The notes under the pieces: model-generated
Database searches by the model: none
Seen by the model: the letters and a program-made list of their open reading frames with translations, nothing else
What the model was told of the DNA's origin: nothing
Part shown: positions 1-8,069 of the stretch, in pieces
Numbering within the stretch: the stretch's first letter is position 1
Layout: the number at the start of each line of letters is the position of its first letter
Origin: Clostridia bacterium
GTDB taxonomy: Bacteria; Bacillota; Clostridia; Oscillospirales; CAG-272
DNA length: 40,112 bases
Direction: 5' to 3'
NCBI GenBank assembly: GCA_017453205.1
Contig: JAFTKO010000005.1
Coordinates: forward strand, 1 to 40,112
Program-made: the position numbers and the translations under genes

Positions 1-1
1 A

Positions 2-130
2 GGCTATGATTTTCACTCTTTGGATAATGAATCTTTGCAAAATATTGTTTTATCTATTAATTTGAGACCTAAAAAATGCTTGGGCTGGCTTTCTCCCTTT
101 GAAGTGTTTTTTGGTGTTGCACTTGCTTGA
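2..130 (+). CDS. IS30-family transposase, C-terminal end (partial)
   Basis: The window opens inside this gene. The frame starting at base 2 reads 42 codons to a TGA at 128-130. It carries the C-terminal signature of IS30-family DDE transposases: an INLRPKKCLGW stretch followed by SPFEVFFGV. In that family this lies just after the catalytic core. The 5' part and the left end of the element are outside the window. Directly after the stop, a short sequence (131-139) leads into the truncated intergenic repeat at 140, so the right end of the insertion probably lies there. Whether the full-length copy is intact cannot be seen. Family assignment rests on the conserved tail only. Confidence 0.8.
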   Translation, partial: GYDFHSLDNESLQNIVLSINLRPKKCLGWLSPFEVFFGVALA

Positions 131-139
131 CATTCTGCC

Positions 140-285
140 GTACCAAAATGGGCGCGGGAGCTGTTGAAAGGATAAATCGCACAGATTTTAACATTTAATT
201 CTTAAAAATACGTTGAAAGTTTTTGAAAGGGGTGTGGGGAAAACTTTTTTCAAAAAGTTTTCCCCACAAAAAAATCTTCCCCACA
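140..285 (+). repeat. Modular hairpin repeat, copy 1 (left arm missing, next to IS30 end)
   Basis: The sequence starts at GTACCAAAATGG, which is the end of the loop plus the right arm of the B hairpin seen intact elsewhere (for example 31442-31470). It continues with GCGGGAGCTGTTGAAAGG and ends in the A hairpin: arms 234-249 and 252-267 (16 bp, perfect) around a TC loop, followed by an A-run. The left arm and the rest of the loop are absent and would lie on the far side of the IS30 copy. The element ends just downstream of the aspartate kinase stop codon on the minus strand. Confidence 0.75.
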
Positions 286-292
286 AAAAATC

Positions 293-1609
293 TTATTTCA
301 CAAACTCTTTATAAATCGCGTTAAGCGCTTTTTCGAGATCATGTTCCTCGACGCCGACGATGATGTTGAGCTCGCTGGAGCCCTGATCGATCATACGGAT
401 GTTGATATCCGCATCGGAGATGGCGTCAAAGACGCGTGCGGCGGTACCCTTGGATTTGACCATACCTCTGCCGACCACAGCCAACAGCGCGAGACCGTCC
501 TCGATGACAATGCTGTCGGGGCGAACGCGCTTGTTGATGGAAGCGACGATGCGGTCACGGCGAGACTCCAAATAGGAGGTCGCCACAATCACGCTCATGG
601 TGTCCACGCCCGAGGGCAGATGCTCAAACGGCATGTCGTTGTCCTCAAGGACGTCCAAAATCTTTCTGCCAAAACCGATCTCGGAGTTCATCATATCCTT
701 TTCGACGGTGATGACCGAGAAGCCTTTTTTGCCCGCGATACCCGTGATGACGCGCTCGGTGTCGTACTCGTTGGTGCTCGAGACGATCATGGTGCCGGGT
801 GCGGAGGGGACGTTGGTGTTGCGGATGTTGATCGGGATCCCCGCGTAGCGAACCGGGAAGATGGCGTCCTCATGAAGCACCGAGGCGCCCATGTAGGAGA
901 GCTCGCGCAGCTCACGGTAGGTGATGGTCTTGATGGGGAGGGGCTCCTCGACAATGCGGGGATCCGCCATCAGACATCCCGAAACGTCGGTCCAGTTCTC
1001 GTACAGCTCGGCGTCTGCGGCGCGTGCCACGATCGAACCCGTGATGTCCGAGCCGCCGCGGCTAAAGGTCTTGATGGTGCCGTTGGGCATGACTCCGTAA
1101 AAGCCGGGGATGACCGCATATTCATGATTTTTCAGCTCTTTTTTCAGCTCTTCGTCGGTCTTTTCGTCGTCGTAAACGCCGTTTTCGCGGAAAAAGACCA
1201 CCGACTCGGCGTCGATAAAGTCAAAGCCGAGCAGCTTTGCAAGGATGAGCGAGTTGAGGTACTCGCCGCGGCTTGCCGCAAAGTCACGTCCCGAGTGATG
1301 CAGGATGGCGTTGCGGATATAGTCGAGCTCGCCCGAAATATCAAAATCCAAACCGAGGTCGCGGATGATACCGTTGTATCTTTGGCTGATCTGCTCGTAA
1401 TACTCGGTAATATCCTCGCGGTTGCGCACCATTTCATAGCAGTGATACAGCATGTCGGTAACCTTTACGTCCCCCGAAAAGCGCTTGCCGGGCGCGGATG
1501 CCACCACGTAACGGCGGTTCGGATCTGCCTTGATGATCGCGGCGACCTTGCGGAATTGCTCCGCGTCTGCCAAAGATGAGCCGCCGAATTTAACTACTTT
1601 CAGTCCCAT
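293..1609 (-). CDS. Aspartate kinase
   Basis: Aspartokinase phosphorylates L-aspartate with ATP, the first step towards lysine, threonine, methionine and diaminopimelate. The 438-aa protein has the N-terminal KFGGSS motif (residues 7-12), the TFSRGGSDIT motif (181-190) of the amino-acid kinase fold, and a C-terminal third that looks like paired ACT domains (from about 285), the usual place for feedback control. The length fits single-chain monofunctional aspartokinases; no homoserine dehydrogenase domain is fused. The start is ATG at 1607-1609. An AAAGGA lies about 16 nt upstream, a little far, but no better in-frame start is visible. It is monocistronic, divergent from the glucanotransferase gene, with its own consensus promoter. 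Which paralogue (lysC, dapG or thrD type) cannot be told. Confidence 0.95.
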   Translation of the reverse strand: MGLKVVKFGGSSLADAEQFRKVAAIIKADPNRRYVVASAPGKRFSGDVKVTDMLYHCYEMVRNREDITEYYEQISQRYNGIIRDLGLDFDISGELDYIRNAILHHSGRDFAASRGEYLNSLILAKLLGFDFIDAESVVFFRENGVYDDEKTDEELKKELKNHEYAVIPGFYGVMPNGTIKTFSRGGSDITGSIVARAADAELYENWTDVSGCLMADPRIVEEPLPIKTITYRELRELSYMGASVLHEDAIFPVRYAGIPINIRNTNVPSAPGTMIVSSTNEYDTERVITGIAGKKGFSVITVEKDMMNSEIGFGRKILDVLEDNDMPFEHLPSGVDTMSVIVATSYLESRRDRIVASINKRVRPDSIVIEDGLALLAVVGRGMVKSKGTAARVFDAISDADINIRMIDQGSSELNIIVGVEEHDLEKALNAIYKEFVK

Positions 1610-1681
1610 AAGTTTGTCAAAAATTTCCTTTCAAATTTTGGTTTTCGCTCGATTTTGATTGAAAAACAGTGAGTTACTATA

Positions 1682-1710
1682 ATTATATGGAATATTTGCC
1701 GATTTGTCAA
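1682..1710 (-). promoter_or_regulatory. Promoter of aspartate kinase
   Basis: Read on the minus strand there is TTGACA (1705-1710), a 17-nt spacer and TATAAT (1682-1687). The predicted transcript has a leader of about 65 nt. No lysine-riboswitch-length leader is possible in that space. Confidence 0.8.
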
Positions 1711-1784
1711 GAGACAAAAATAACGAAAGATTGGATTTTTGTCGCAAAAACGCATACATATTGCAAAAAAATCGCCAAAATCAG

Positions 1785-1813
1785 TTGCAACCAAAGCAAA
1801 AATCTGCTATAAT
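1785..1813 (+). promoter_or_regulatory. Promoter of 4-alpha-glucanotransferase
   Basis: TTGCAA (1785-1790), 17-nt spacer, TATAAT (1808-1813). The start codon is 33 nt downstream of the -10 box. Confidence 0.75.
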
Positions 1814-1845
1814 TATATTAATTCTATCTCTGAAAGGACAACTTT

Positions 1846-3276
1846 ATGAAACGTAGCAGCGGCGTGCTGATGCACGTCTCCTCTTTGTGGGGAAATTATT
1901 CCGAGGGTGCGTTTGGCAAAGAGGCGCGCGAATGGATCGATTTTCTTGCCCGCGGCGGGTTTTCCGTTTGGCAGGTGCTCCCGTTCTGCCTGCCCGATGA
2001 TTGCAATTCGCCCTATAAATCCTTTAGCGCTTTTAGCATCAACCCCAATTTTATCGATCTGCCCACACTGTTCGATCAAAAGCTCCTCAGTGCCGATGAG
2101 CTCCGCGCGGCAGAGCAAAAAACGCCTTACGCCTGTGAGTTTGAGCGACTTTCCGACCGGCGTTTTGCGTTGCTTTCCAAAGCCGCTTCGCGTGTGAAAG
2201 ACCGTGTACCCATCGAGGACTTTCTCGCGGCACATCCGCAAACGGCAAGCTTCTGCCGCTTCATGGCGATCAAGGCGTCCAACGGGGGAAAGGAGTGGAT
2301 CGATTGGGAGACCGACACGCCCGATGAGAGTGTTCTTGCCGCATGGCAGTTCACGCAATATGAGGCATACCGCCAGTGGCGCGAGGTCAAGGCGTATGCC
2401 GATGCGCGCGGGGTTTCGATCGTGGGCGATATCCCGATCTACGTTGCCTACGACAGTGCCGACGTGTGGGCAAACCAAGCGTTCTTCCAACTGGATCAGC
2501 GCAAGCGTCCTACCGCGGTGGCGGGCGTCCCGCCCGATTATTTTTGCGCAGACGGTCAGCTTTGGGGCAACCCGCTGTATGACTGGGAGCGCATGAAAGC
2601 CGACGGCTACGCGTGGTGGTGCGAAAGAATGTCATTTATGCTGGAGCTGTTTGACGGCGTGCGTATCGACCATTTCCGCGGGCTGGAGTCCTATTTCAGC
2701 ATCCCCGCAGGTGAGACAACGGCACGCAACGGCGTTTGGAAGCCCGGACCGGGGATGTCGCTTATCAGTGCTTTGCGCAAGATCGCGGGCGACAAGCTCA
2801 TCATCGCCGAGGATCTCGGTGATATCACGCCCGAGGTACATCAATTGGTCAAGGACAGCGGATTTCCCGGCATGCGCGTGTTGCAGTTTGGTTTTTTGGG
2901 GGAGGGGGACTCGCCGCATCTGCCGCACAACTACGACTTCAACAGCGTGGCGTATACGGGTACACATGACAACAACACGTTGCTCGGCTTTGTTTGGGAG
3001 TTGGACGACACCTCACGTGCGCGTTTGATGGAATATTGCGGTTACACGGGCGACTGGAACCGTTGCTATGACGCGATCCTGCGCACGATGTTTGCAAGCC
3101 ACGCGGGACTTTTGATCCTGCCCGTACAGGACCTGCTCCTGTTTGGACGCGATACCCGCATCAATACGCCCGGGCGCTCGGCGGGTAACTGGAGCTACCG
3201 CTTGACGCGCGAACAGCTCGAAAGCCTTTCCGCCGAAAAGTTCTTGCGCTGGAACAAGCTGTACGCGAGAGATTGA
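1846..3276 (+). CDS. malQ: 4-alpha-glucanotransferase (amylomaltase, GH77)
   Basis: This cytoplasmic enzyme moves alpha-1,4-glucan segments between maltodextrins, for maltodextrin or glycogen use. The 476-aa protein is collinear with GH77 enzymes. The catalytic nucleophile is Asp275 in GVRIDHFRG, the acid/base Glu322 in IAEDLG, and the third carboxylate Asp375 in TGTHDNN; the spacing matches Thermus amylomaltase closely. The N-terminal motif SPYKSFSAFSINPNFIDL is typical of the substrate-binding region. There is no signal peptide and no extra N-terminal domain of the plant DPE2 type. The start is ATG at 1846 with AAAGGA upstream. It is a single-gene unit followed by a repeat-filled gap. No other maltose genes are adjacent. 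Confidence 0.96.
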   Translation: MKRSSGVLMHVSSLWGNYSEGAFGKEAREWIDFLARGGFSVWQVLPFCLPDDCNSPYKSFSAFSINPNFIDLPTLFDQKLLSADELRAAEQKTPYACEFERLSDRRFALLSKAASRVKDRVPIEDFLAAHPQTASFCRFMAIKASNGGKEWIDWETDTPDESVLAAWQFTQYEAYRQWREVKAYADARGVSIVGDIPIYVAYDSADVWANQAFFQLDQRKRPTAVAGVPPDYFCADGQLWGNPLYDWERMKADGYAWWCERMSFMLELFDGVRIDHFRGLESYFSIPAGETTARNGVWKPGPGMSLISALRKIAGDKLIIAEDLGDITPEVHQLVKDSGFPGMRVLQFGFLGEGDSPHLPHNYDFNSVAYTGTHDNNTLLGFVWELDDTSRARLMEYCGYTGDWNRCYDAILRTMFASHAGLLILPVQDLLLFGRDTRINTPGRSAGNWSYRLTREQLESLSAEKFLRWNKLYARD

Positions 3277-3309
3277 TCTGTTAAAACGGCGGTGGAAAGC
3301 CGTTCTGCT

Positions 3310-3478
3310 CAATGGAAAGACTCCTTCCGTCAAAGGCTTACGGCTCCTCCTTGGGGGAGCTGTCGCGAAGCGACTGAGGGAGTCCGCAATGCAAAGTTAC
3401 TTTTTTGAAAGAACTCCTTCCGGCTCGCGGGGCTCGCCACCTCCCTCAAGAGGGAGGCTAAAGTAACTTTCCGTTGGC
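3310..3478 (+). repeat. GAGGGAG-type intergenic repeat, copy 1
   Basis: This fills the gap between malQ and the radical SAM gene (3277-3532). It contains GTCGCGAAGCGAC, a self-complementary core followed by TGAGGGAGTC, then GCAAAGTTACTTTTTTGAAAG, then CTCCCTCAAGAGGGAGGC (a hairpin). The same modules recur at 21530, 26170, 30175 and 35166. No ORF or clear promoter is seen inside it. Confidence 0.7.
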
Positions 3479-3532
3479 AGGATAGCAATACTTGTTACAA
3501 GCTCCCACAAAAATACAAAGAAAGGAGCCGCT

Positions 3533-4921
3533 ATGAGCATCCAAAACAAACTGGCACAGTATCGGGAATGGAAAAGCGGTGTCAAGCACTGCACGTTCAA
3601 TCCCGAGGGACCCGGCGTGGTGCGCATCCATCTCATCCCGCCAAAATTCCGATGGTTTGGCAACGCACCGTACATCGTCATCCTCAACGGCTATTATCTT
3701 TTGCCGTTGGGGTATTCATGGGCGGTCATGCTTTCGTTCTTTATGAGCGAGGTGAACCGTTTTGACGGCTGTCCCATCGGTGACAAGGACGCAGACAGTA
3801 TCGTGGAGAACACCCTCAAACATACGCGTCGCGTCTATCCGTCGACAAGCTGCGAAACGCTTCGCGAGGATTTGGAAACCATGCTCGGCGTCCTGTTTGC
3901 CGTGGCAAAGGGCGAGGATCCCAATGCCGAGATCGAGCGCCTTTCGATCCGCGCCTATGCGCGCAACATGACGGCGCCGCATCGTGTGGATTTGATGGTC
4001 AGCGCCATGACCGACGCGCACGGTACATGGCAGTGCAACCAAAAATGCCTGTTTTGCTACGCGGCAGGGCAGAGCTACGCCAAAACGCGCGAGTTGACCA
4101 CGCGGGAGTGGAAAGAAGCGATCGACCGTTTGCGCGACGCGGGGGTTCCGATGCTGACCTTTACGGGCGGTGAGCCGACCCTGCGCGCCGACCTTGCCGA
4201 ACTAATCGGTTACAGCAAATGGTTCGTCACACGCCTCAATACCAACGGTGTCGCTTTGACGCCCACACTGGTTGAGGAACTGAAGCAAGCCAGCCTTGAC
4301 AGCGTACAGATCACGCTTTACGCGGCGGATGAGACGATCCACAACGAGCTTGTGGGCGGCAATCACTTTGCCGACACGCTCAAAGGCATTCAAAACGCCG
4401 TGCGCGCGGGGCTGGATGTCAGCGTCAACACCCCGCTTTGCAAAAAGAACGCCGATTACCTCGCAACGCTGAAGCTGCTGAACGGGCTTGGCGTGCGCTT
4501 TGTAACCGTCAGCGGCTTGATCTGCACGGGCATGGCGGGGGTCAACCACGCGCAATACGACCTTTGCGAGGACGAGCTGGTTGCGATCTTGCGCAACGCC
4601 AAGCGTTTTTGCGGAGAACACGGCATGGAGATCGACTTTACTTCACCCGGACTTGTCGCCAAGGAAAAGCTGGAGGAGCTTTCCCTCAATGTTCCCTCCT
4701 GCGGGGCGGCGCTTTCCAACATGGCAATCGCGCCCGACGGTACCGTGGTGCCATGCCAAAGCTGGCTGACTGCCGACGCGGGGCTTGGCAACATTCTTAC
4801 CGATCCCTTTGAGAAGATTTGGAAGCACAAAAACTGCGTCACGCTCCGCAAAATGAGCGATGCGGAGGCGCTTTCCTGTCCTTTTCGCAAGGGGCAAAAG
4901 GAGGTACACCATGGCTCGTAA
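3533..4921 (+). CDS. Radical SAM protein with SPASM-like C-terminus, candidate peptide maturase
   Basis: The 462-aa protein has the radical SAM cluster motif CX3CX2C (Cys168, Cys172, Cys175) in a WQCNQKCLFCYAAG context, and the SAM-binding TGGEP motif at 211-215. The C-terminal part carries Cys390, Cys408, Cys435 and Cys449 around a PDGTVVPCQSW motif, as in SPASM/twitch enzymes that hold auxiliary FeS clusters and often modify peptides. The first 160 residues are an unrecognised domain, partly helical, which could serve as a substrate-recognition module; that is inference. The start is ATG at 3533, with AAAGGAG 8 nt upstream. The gene overlaps the next by 11 nt, and the next gene's AGGAGGT lies inside it, so the two are translationally coupled. 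The alternating Cys-Ala tail of the neighbour is the obvious candidate substrate. The exact reaction is unknown. Confidence 0.85.
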   Translation: MSIQNKLAQYREWKSGVKHCTFNPEGPGVVRIHLIPPKFRWFGNAPYIVILNGYYLLPLGYSWAVMLSFFMSEVNRFDGCPIGDKDADSIVENTLKHTRRVYPSTSCETLREDLETMLGVLFAVAKGEDPNAEIERLSIRAYARNMTAPHRVDLMVSAMTDAHGTWQCNQKCLFCYAAGQSYAKTRELTTREWKEAIDRLRDAGVPMLTFTGGEPTLRADLAELIGYSKWFVTRLNTNGVALTPTLVEELKQASLDSVQITLYAADETIHNELVGGNHFADTLKGIQNAVRAGLDVSVNTPLCKKNADYLATLKLLNGLGVRFVTVSGLICTGMAGVNHAQYDLCEDELVAILRNAKRFCGEHGMEIDFTSPGLVAKEKLEELSLNVPSCGAALSNMAIAPDGTVVPCQSWLTADAGLGNILTDPFEKIWKHKNCVTLRKMSDAEALSCPFRKGQKEVHHGS

Positions 4922-5972
4922 AAAAGTTTATGAGGATCCTTATTCTGAGGCGACGATCAAAAAGAAGCGCCGTTTTCCCGTGCTTAATTCGATGCTTTTG
5001 GGGCTGTTGGTCATTTTGCAGATCTGCTTGATCCTGCTTGCCGTTTTTGGCGAGGAGTCCGAGCCGCAGGACGTGATCAAGGAATATGAGATCACGGTCG
5101 AGCCGTGCGAGAACGGCACACTGGATATTACGTATTCGTTTGTGTGGCAAGCCTTGGACACGTCGGAGGACTTGACGTGGGTCGAGATCGGCATGGCGAA
5201 TGAGCATTTTGTTGCAAAAACGGTCTCGAATACGATCAGCGCGGTCGAAAAATACACGGACGGCGACTATGTGTCTTTGCAGATCGACTTCAAACGCGCT
5301 TACCAAGGCGGCGAAACATTGGAGTTTTCCTTTACGGTCAACCAAAGTGCCATGCTTTGCAAGGATGGGGACGGTTATTTTTATGAGTTTGTCCCGGGAT
5401 GGTTCAATGCCACACCTGTGGAGCACTATACTTTTCGTTGGAAGGATGCCGACGGCTTGATCACCTCCAACGCCCAAAGGGAAAAAGGCGGCTATCTGAT
5501 TTGGGAGGGTGTGATGGATTGCGGTACGTATGTGCTGATGAATGTCGGCTACAATGCTGCGGCATTTGACGGTGCCGCCACCGTGTCGTATACCCCCTTT
5601 GATGGCAGCGGCGTGACCGACGTGCTTGCCGATGAGCGTATGGCGGGTGGAGTATTTTGCGTTATCCTCGCGCTTGTGCTCGTCATTCCCGAGGTCTACA
5701 TCGTGGACAGCTTTGTTTCCTATGACCGCGGCAGAGGCTTTCTCCGCGGCTACGGCTACCACATCCACACCTACGGACATGTCAATCCGCATTATCGCAA
5801 AGAACAGCAAAAACGCTCCGGAGGCGCGGGGCGCGGAGGCTTTTCGGGCGGCGGGTGCGCCTGTGCGTGTGCTTGTGCCTGTGCCGGCGGCGGTCGCGCG
5901 GGGTGCAGTCAAAAGGATACCTATCAAAAAAGCTCCGTGCAGAAAAGTACAGAGCCCGAGAGAGAACCGTAA
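4911..5972 (+). CDS. Two-span membrane protein with Cys-Ala repeat tail, candidate radical SAM substrate
   Basis: The start chosen is ATG at 4911, with AGGAGGT 6 nt upstream; it gives 353 aa. A basic N-terminus precedes membrane segment 1 (about residues 24-46). A beta-rich, probably extracellular domain follows (about 50-243), then membrane segment 2 (about 245-268). A cytoplasmic tail rich in Gly, Arg and aromatic residues ends in CACACACACA (316-325), GGGRAG, Cys332 and SQKD. The Cys and Ala codons vary synonymously (TGC/TGT; GCC/GCG/GCT), so the repeat is not a simple DNA slippage product. The external domain loosely resembles DUF2207-like proteins, from memory and unverified. Coupling to the upstream radical SAM gene suggests the tail is modified, for example by thioether or other Cys crosslinks; this is inference. 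Metal binding by the unmodified cysteines is the main alternative. Confidence 0.85.
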   Translation: MARKKVYEDPYSEATIKKKRRFPVLNSMLLGLLVILQICLILLAVFGEESEPQDVIKEYEITVEPCENGTLDITYSFVWQALDTSEDLTWVEIGMANEHFVAKTVSNTISAVEKYTDGDYVSLQIDFKRAYQGGETLEFSFTVNQSAMLCKDGDGYFYEFVPGWFNATPVEHYTFRWKDADGLITSNAQREKGGYLIWEGVMDCGTYVLMNVGYNAAAFDGAATVSYTPFDGSGVTDVLADERMAGGVFCVILALVLVIPEVYIVDSFVSYDRGRGFLRGYGYHIHTYGHVNPHYRKEQQKRSGGAGRGGFSGGGCACACACACAGGGRAGCSQKDTYQKSSVQKSTEPEREP

Positions 5973-5974
5973 AT

Positions 5975-6018
5975 ATGATGATTGGGAAGCTTCTTTTCGG
6001 AAGCTTCCCAATCATCAT
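5975..6018. terminator. Bidirectional terminator between convergent genes
   Basis: A perfect 19-bp inverted repeat (arms 5975-5993 and 6000-6018) surrounds the loop TTTTCG. It lies between the stop codons of the Cys-Ala tail protein (+) and the phosphate cotransporter (-), 2 and 4 nt away. There is no long T-run on either side, so efficiency is uncertain. Confidence 0.7.
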
Positions 6019-6022
6019 ATGA

Positions 6023-7789
6023 TCAAACACGGTATTTGCTTTCAAACTCCCCAAACACACGGGTAAATTCGGGGTCGCCGGACTTGACATCGTTGAGGTA
6101 GCGGTGCGTGTCAAAGCTGTCCTGCACGACCTCGATCAACGCCACGGCGATGTTGGAGCAGTGGTCGGAGATACGCTCGTAGTTGTTCAGCAGATCGGCA
6201 AGCACAAAGCCGAGCTCGATGGTGCAGTTGCCGTTTTGCAAGCGCTTGATGTGGTTGTCCTTGATCTTGGTGATCAGTCCATCAATCACCTGTTCCAACG
6301 GCTCCACACGGGTTGCGAGAGCGGGACTGTTTTCGCGGAAGGCGTTGGTCGTCAGCGTTAAAATTTCCATCGTCGCACGTGTCAGCACCTCCAGTTCACG
6401 CATTGCCTCCTCGGAGAAGGTAATGCCCTTGGTGTGCATTTCCTCGGAGACCTTGAGCAGGTTGACCGCATGGTCGCCCAAGCGCTCAAAATCACCAATG
6501 CAGTGGAGCATACGCGATACGGCGTGGCTGTCGGAGACCGAGATCTCTTGAGAAGAAATCTTGACCAAATACGTGCCGAGGCGGTCCTCCATCAAGTCGA
6601 GACGGTTCTCATTGGCAAGGATGCGTTCGGCGGTCTTGGGATCGTATTGATAGAGCATGGATACGGTCTCGATCAGCGTTTCATAAGCCAGCGACGACAT
6701 TTGCACCGTCAGATTGCTGCACTCGGCAATCGCAATCGAGGGAGAGAGCAGCAAACGGTCATCCAACATACAAAAAGTGTCAGTCTCGGCGGCTTTGCCG
6801 GGCTTTTTCTTTTCGCGCACCAGAGTTTCGATCAGCTTGACGATCTGCTTGGTGAACGGCATCAAGAGCACCGTCAGTACGATATTAAACAGCGTGTGCA
6901 GGACGGCGATCGACATGGGCGTGACCGCTTGGTTGACGATCTCCCAGTCAAAAATGGCGTTTCCGATCAAGAACAGCGGCAGACAAATGAGCGTGTTGAT
7001 GACATTCATCACCAAATGCGAGACCGCCACGCGCTTGGCGTTGATATTGGTCCCGATGGCGGAGATGACGGCCGTGACGCAGGTGCCGATGTTGATACCC
7101 ATGACCATGGGGACGACCATTTCAAAGGTGAAGCCGCCCGTGAGCGAGAGCGCCTGCAAAATACCTGTTGCCGCGGACGAGGATTGGATGACTGCGGTAA
7201 ACAGCATGGCAACGAGAAGTGCGAGGATGGGATTGGTAAAGCTACCAAGGATCGAGGTAAACTCGGGCATTTCCGCCAAGGGCTCCACGGCGTCGGACAT
7301 CATGGTCATGCCGTACATTAGTACCGCAAAGCCGACCAGCACCGTGCCGATACTGCGGCGGCTGTCCTTTTTGGAGAGCATAAGTAGGAAAATACCGATC
7401 AGCGCCAAAATGGGGGAGAAGTTGATGGGCTTGAGCATCTGTACGAGAAAGCCCTCGCTTTCAATGCCCATGAGGCTGAAGATCCACGCAGTGATGGTGG
7501 TGCCGATGTTTGCACCGAAGCAAACATAAATGGCTTGCGCAAAGGCAAGGATGCCCGAGTTGACCAAGCCCACCAGCATGACCGTGGTCGCGGATGAGGA
7601 TTGGATGACGGCGGTGATCGCCGCACCGAGCAGCATGCTGACAAACGGGTTGGAGGTCATTTTTTTGAGCAATACCTCGAGCTTACCGCCCGCCATTTTC
7701 TCCAAGCTGGAGGACATCACGTTCATGCCGTAAAGGAAGAACGCCAATCCGCCGATTAGGGAAAGAACCGAAAAGAAATCGAATGTCAT
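6023..7789 (-). CDS. Na+/phosphate cotransporter family protein with PhoU-like domain
   Basis: The 588-aa membrane protein belongs to the NptA/PNaS family. Its N-terminal half has two inverted repeats, each with the signature QSSSATT (first) or QSSSAAT (second), which line the Na+ and phosphate path. The C-terminal 220 or so residues are a helical PhoU-like domain, thought to regulate transport or bind metal or phosphate. ATG at 7787-7789 is preceded by AAAGAGGTAA. It is monocistronic with its own promoter and converges on the Cys-Ala tail gene. Import of phosphate is the likely job, but some bacterial members of the family may export phosphate instead. Confidence 0.92.
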   Translation of the reverse strand: MTFDFFSVLSLIGGLAFFLYGMNVMSSSLEKMAGGKLEVLLKKMTSNPFVSMLLGAAITAVIQSSSATTVMLVGLVNSGILAFAQAIYVCFGANIGTTITAWIFSLMGIESEGFLVQMLKPINFSPILALIGIFLLMLSKKDSRRSIGTVLVGFAVLMYGMTMMSDAVEPLAEMPEFTSILGSFTNPILALLVAMLFTAVIQSSSAATGILQALSLTGGFTFEMVVPMVMGINIGTCVTAVISAIGTNINAKRVAVSHLVMNVINTLICLPLFLIGNAIFDWEIVNQAVTPMSIAVLHTLFNIVLTVLLMPFTKQIVKLIETLVREKKKPGKAAETDTFCMLDDRLLLSPSIAIAECSNLTVQMSSLAYETLIETVSMLYQYDPKTAERILANENRLDLMEDRLGTYLVKISSQEISVSDSHAVSRMLHCIGDFERLGDHAVNLLKVSEEMHTKGITFSEEAMRELEVLTRATMEILTLTTNAFRENSPALATRVEPLEQVIDGLITKIKDNHIKRLQNGNCTIELGFVLADLLNNYERISDHCSNIAVALIEVVQDSFDTHRYLNDVKSGDPEFTRVFGEFESKYRV

Positions 7790-7864
7790 ACTGGGGTTAC
7801 CTCTTTGGATTTTTTATTTTTACACAACAAAAGTGTTGATCGGCAAAAAAGCCCAAAATCAACA

Positions 7865-7893
7865 ATTATATTCTAACATATCCCAAAAAGCAA
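7865..7893 (-). promoter_or_regulatory. Promoter of phosphate cotransporter
   Basis: On the minus strand there is TTGCTT (7888-7893), a 17-nt spacer and TATAAT (7865-7870). The gap 7790-8069 is AT-rich and also holds a small dyad, AACAAT-A-ATTGTT (7953-7965), between the divergent promoters; no regulator can be assigned to it. Confidence 0.65.
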
Positions 7894-8004
7894 GAACAGT
7901 GATTATTTGTTAATAAAATTTAAATAATTAGTACATGATTTGTCAAAGAAATAACAATAATTGTTGTATTGTTGATTTTAAAAATACTTTTTTTGATTAT
8001 TTTA

Positions 8005-8033
8005 TTGACATTTTACAATTTTTGTGATATAAT
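8005..8033 (+). promoter_or_regulatory. Promoter of the Fur-family operon
   Basis: TTGACA (8005-8010), 17-nt spacer, TATAAT (8028-8033): a fully consensus promoter that would be strong unless repressed. Confidence 0.85.
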
Positions 8034-8050
8034 TTGAGAACCATTCTCAA
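8034..8050. promoter_or_regulatory. Fur-box-like operator
   Basis: TTGAGAA-CCA-TTCTCAA is a perfect 7-3-7 dyad abutting the -10 box and covering the probable transcription start. It resembles Fur-superfamily boxes (TGAGAATnATTCTCA type). It suggests metal- or peroxide-dependent autoregulation by the adjacent gene. Confidence 0.7.
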
Positions 8051-8069
8051 TTTACAAAAAGGACGTTTT

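Noticed and set aside
234-267. A hairpin as an intrinsic terminator
   Set aside because: The homopolymer lies on the wrong side: A-run after the hairpin in element orientation, T-run before it when read from the neighbouring gene. It may still slow polymerase, but it is not a canonical terminator.
1610-1681. Lysine riboswitch in front of aspartate kinase
   Set aside because: The leader is only about 65 nt, far too short for the L-box.
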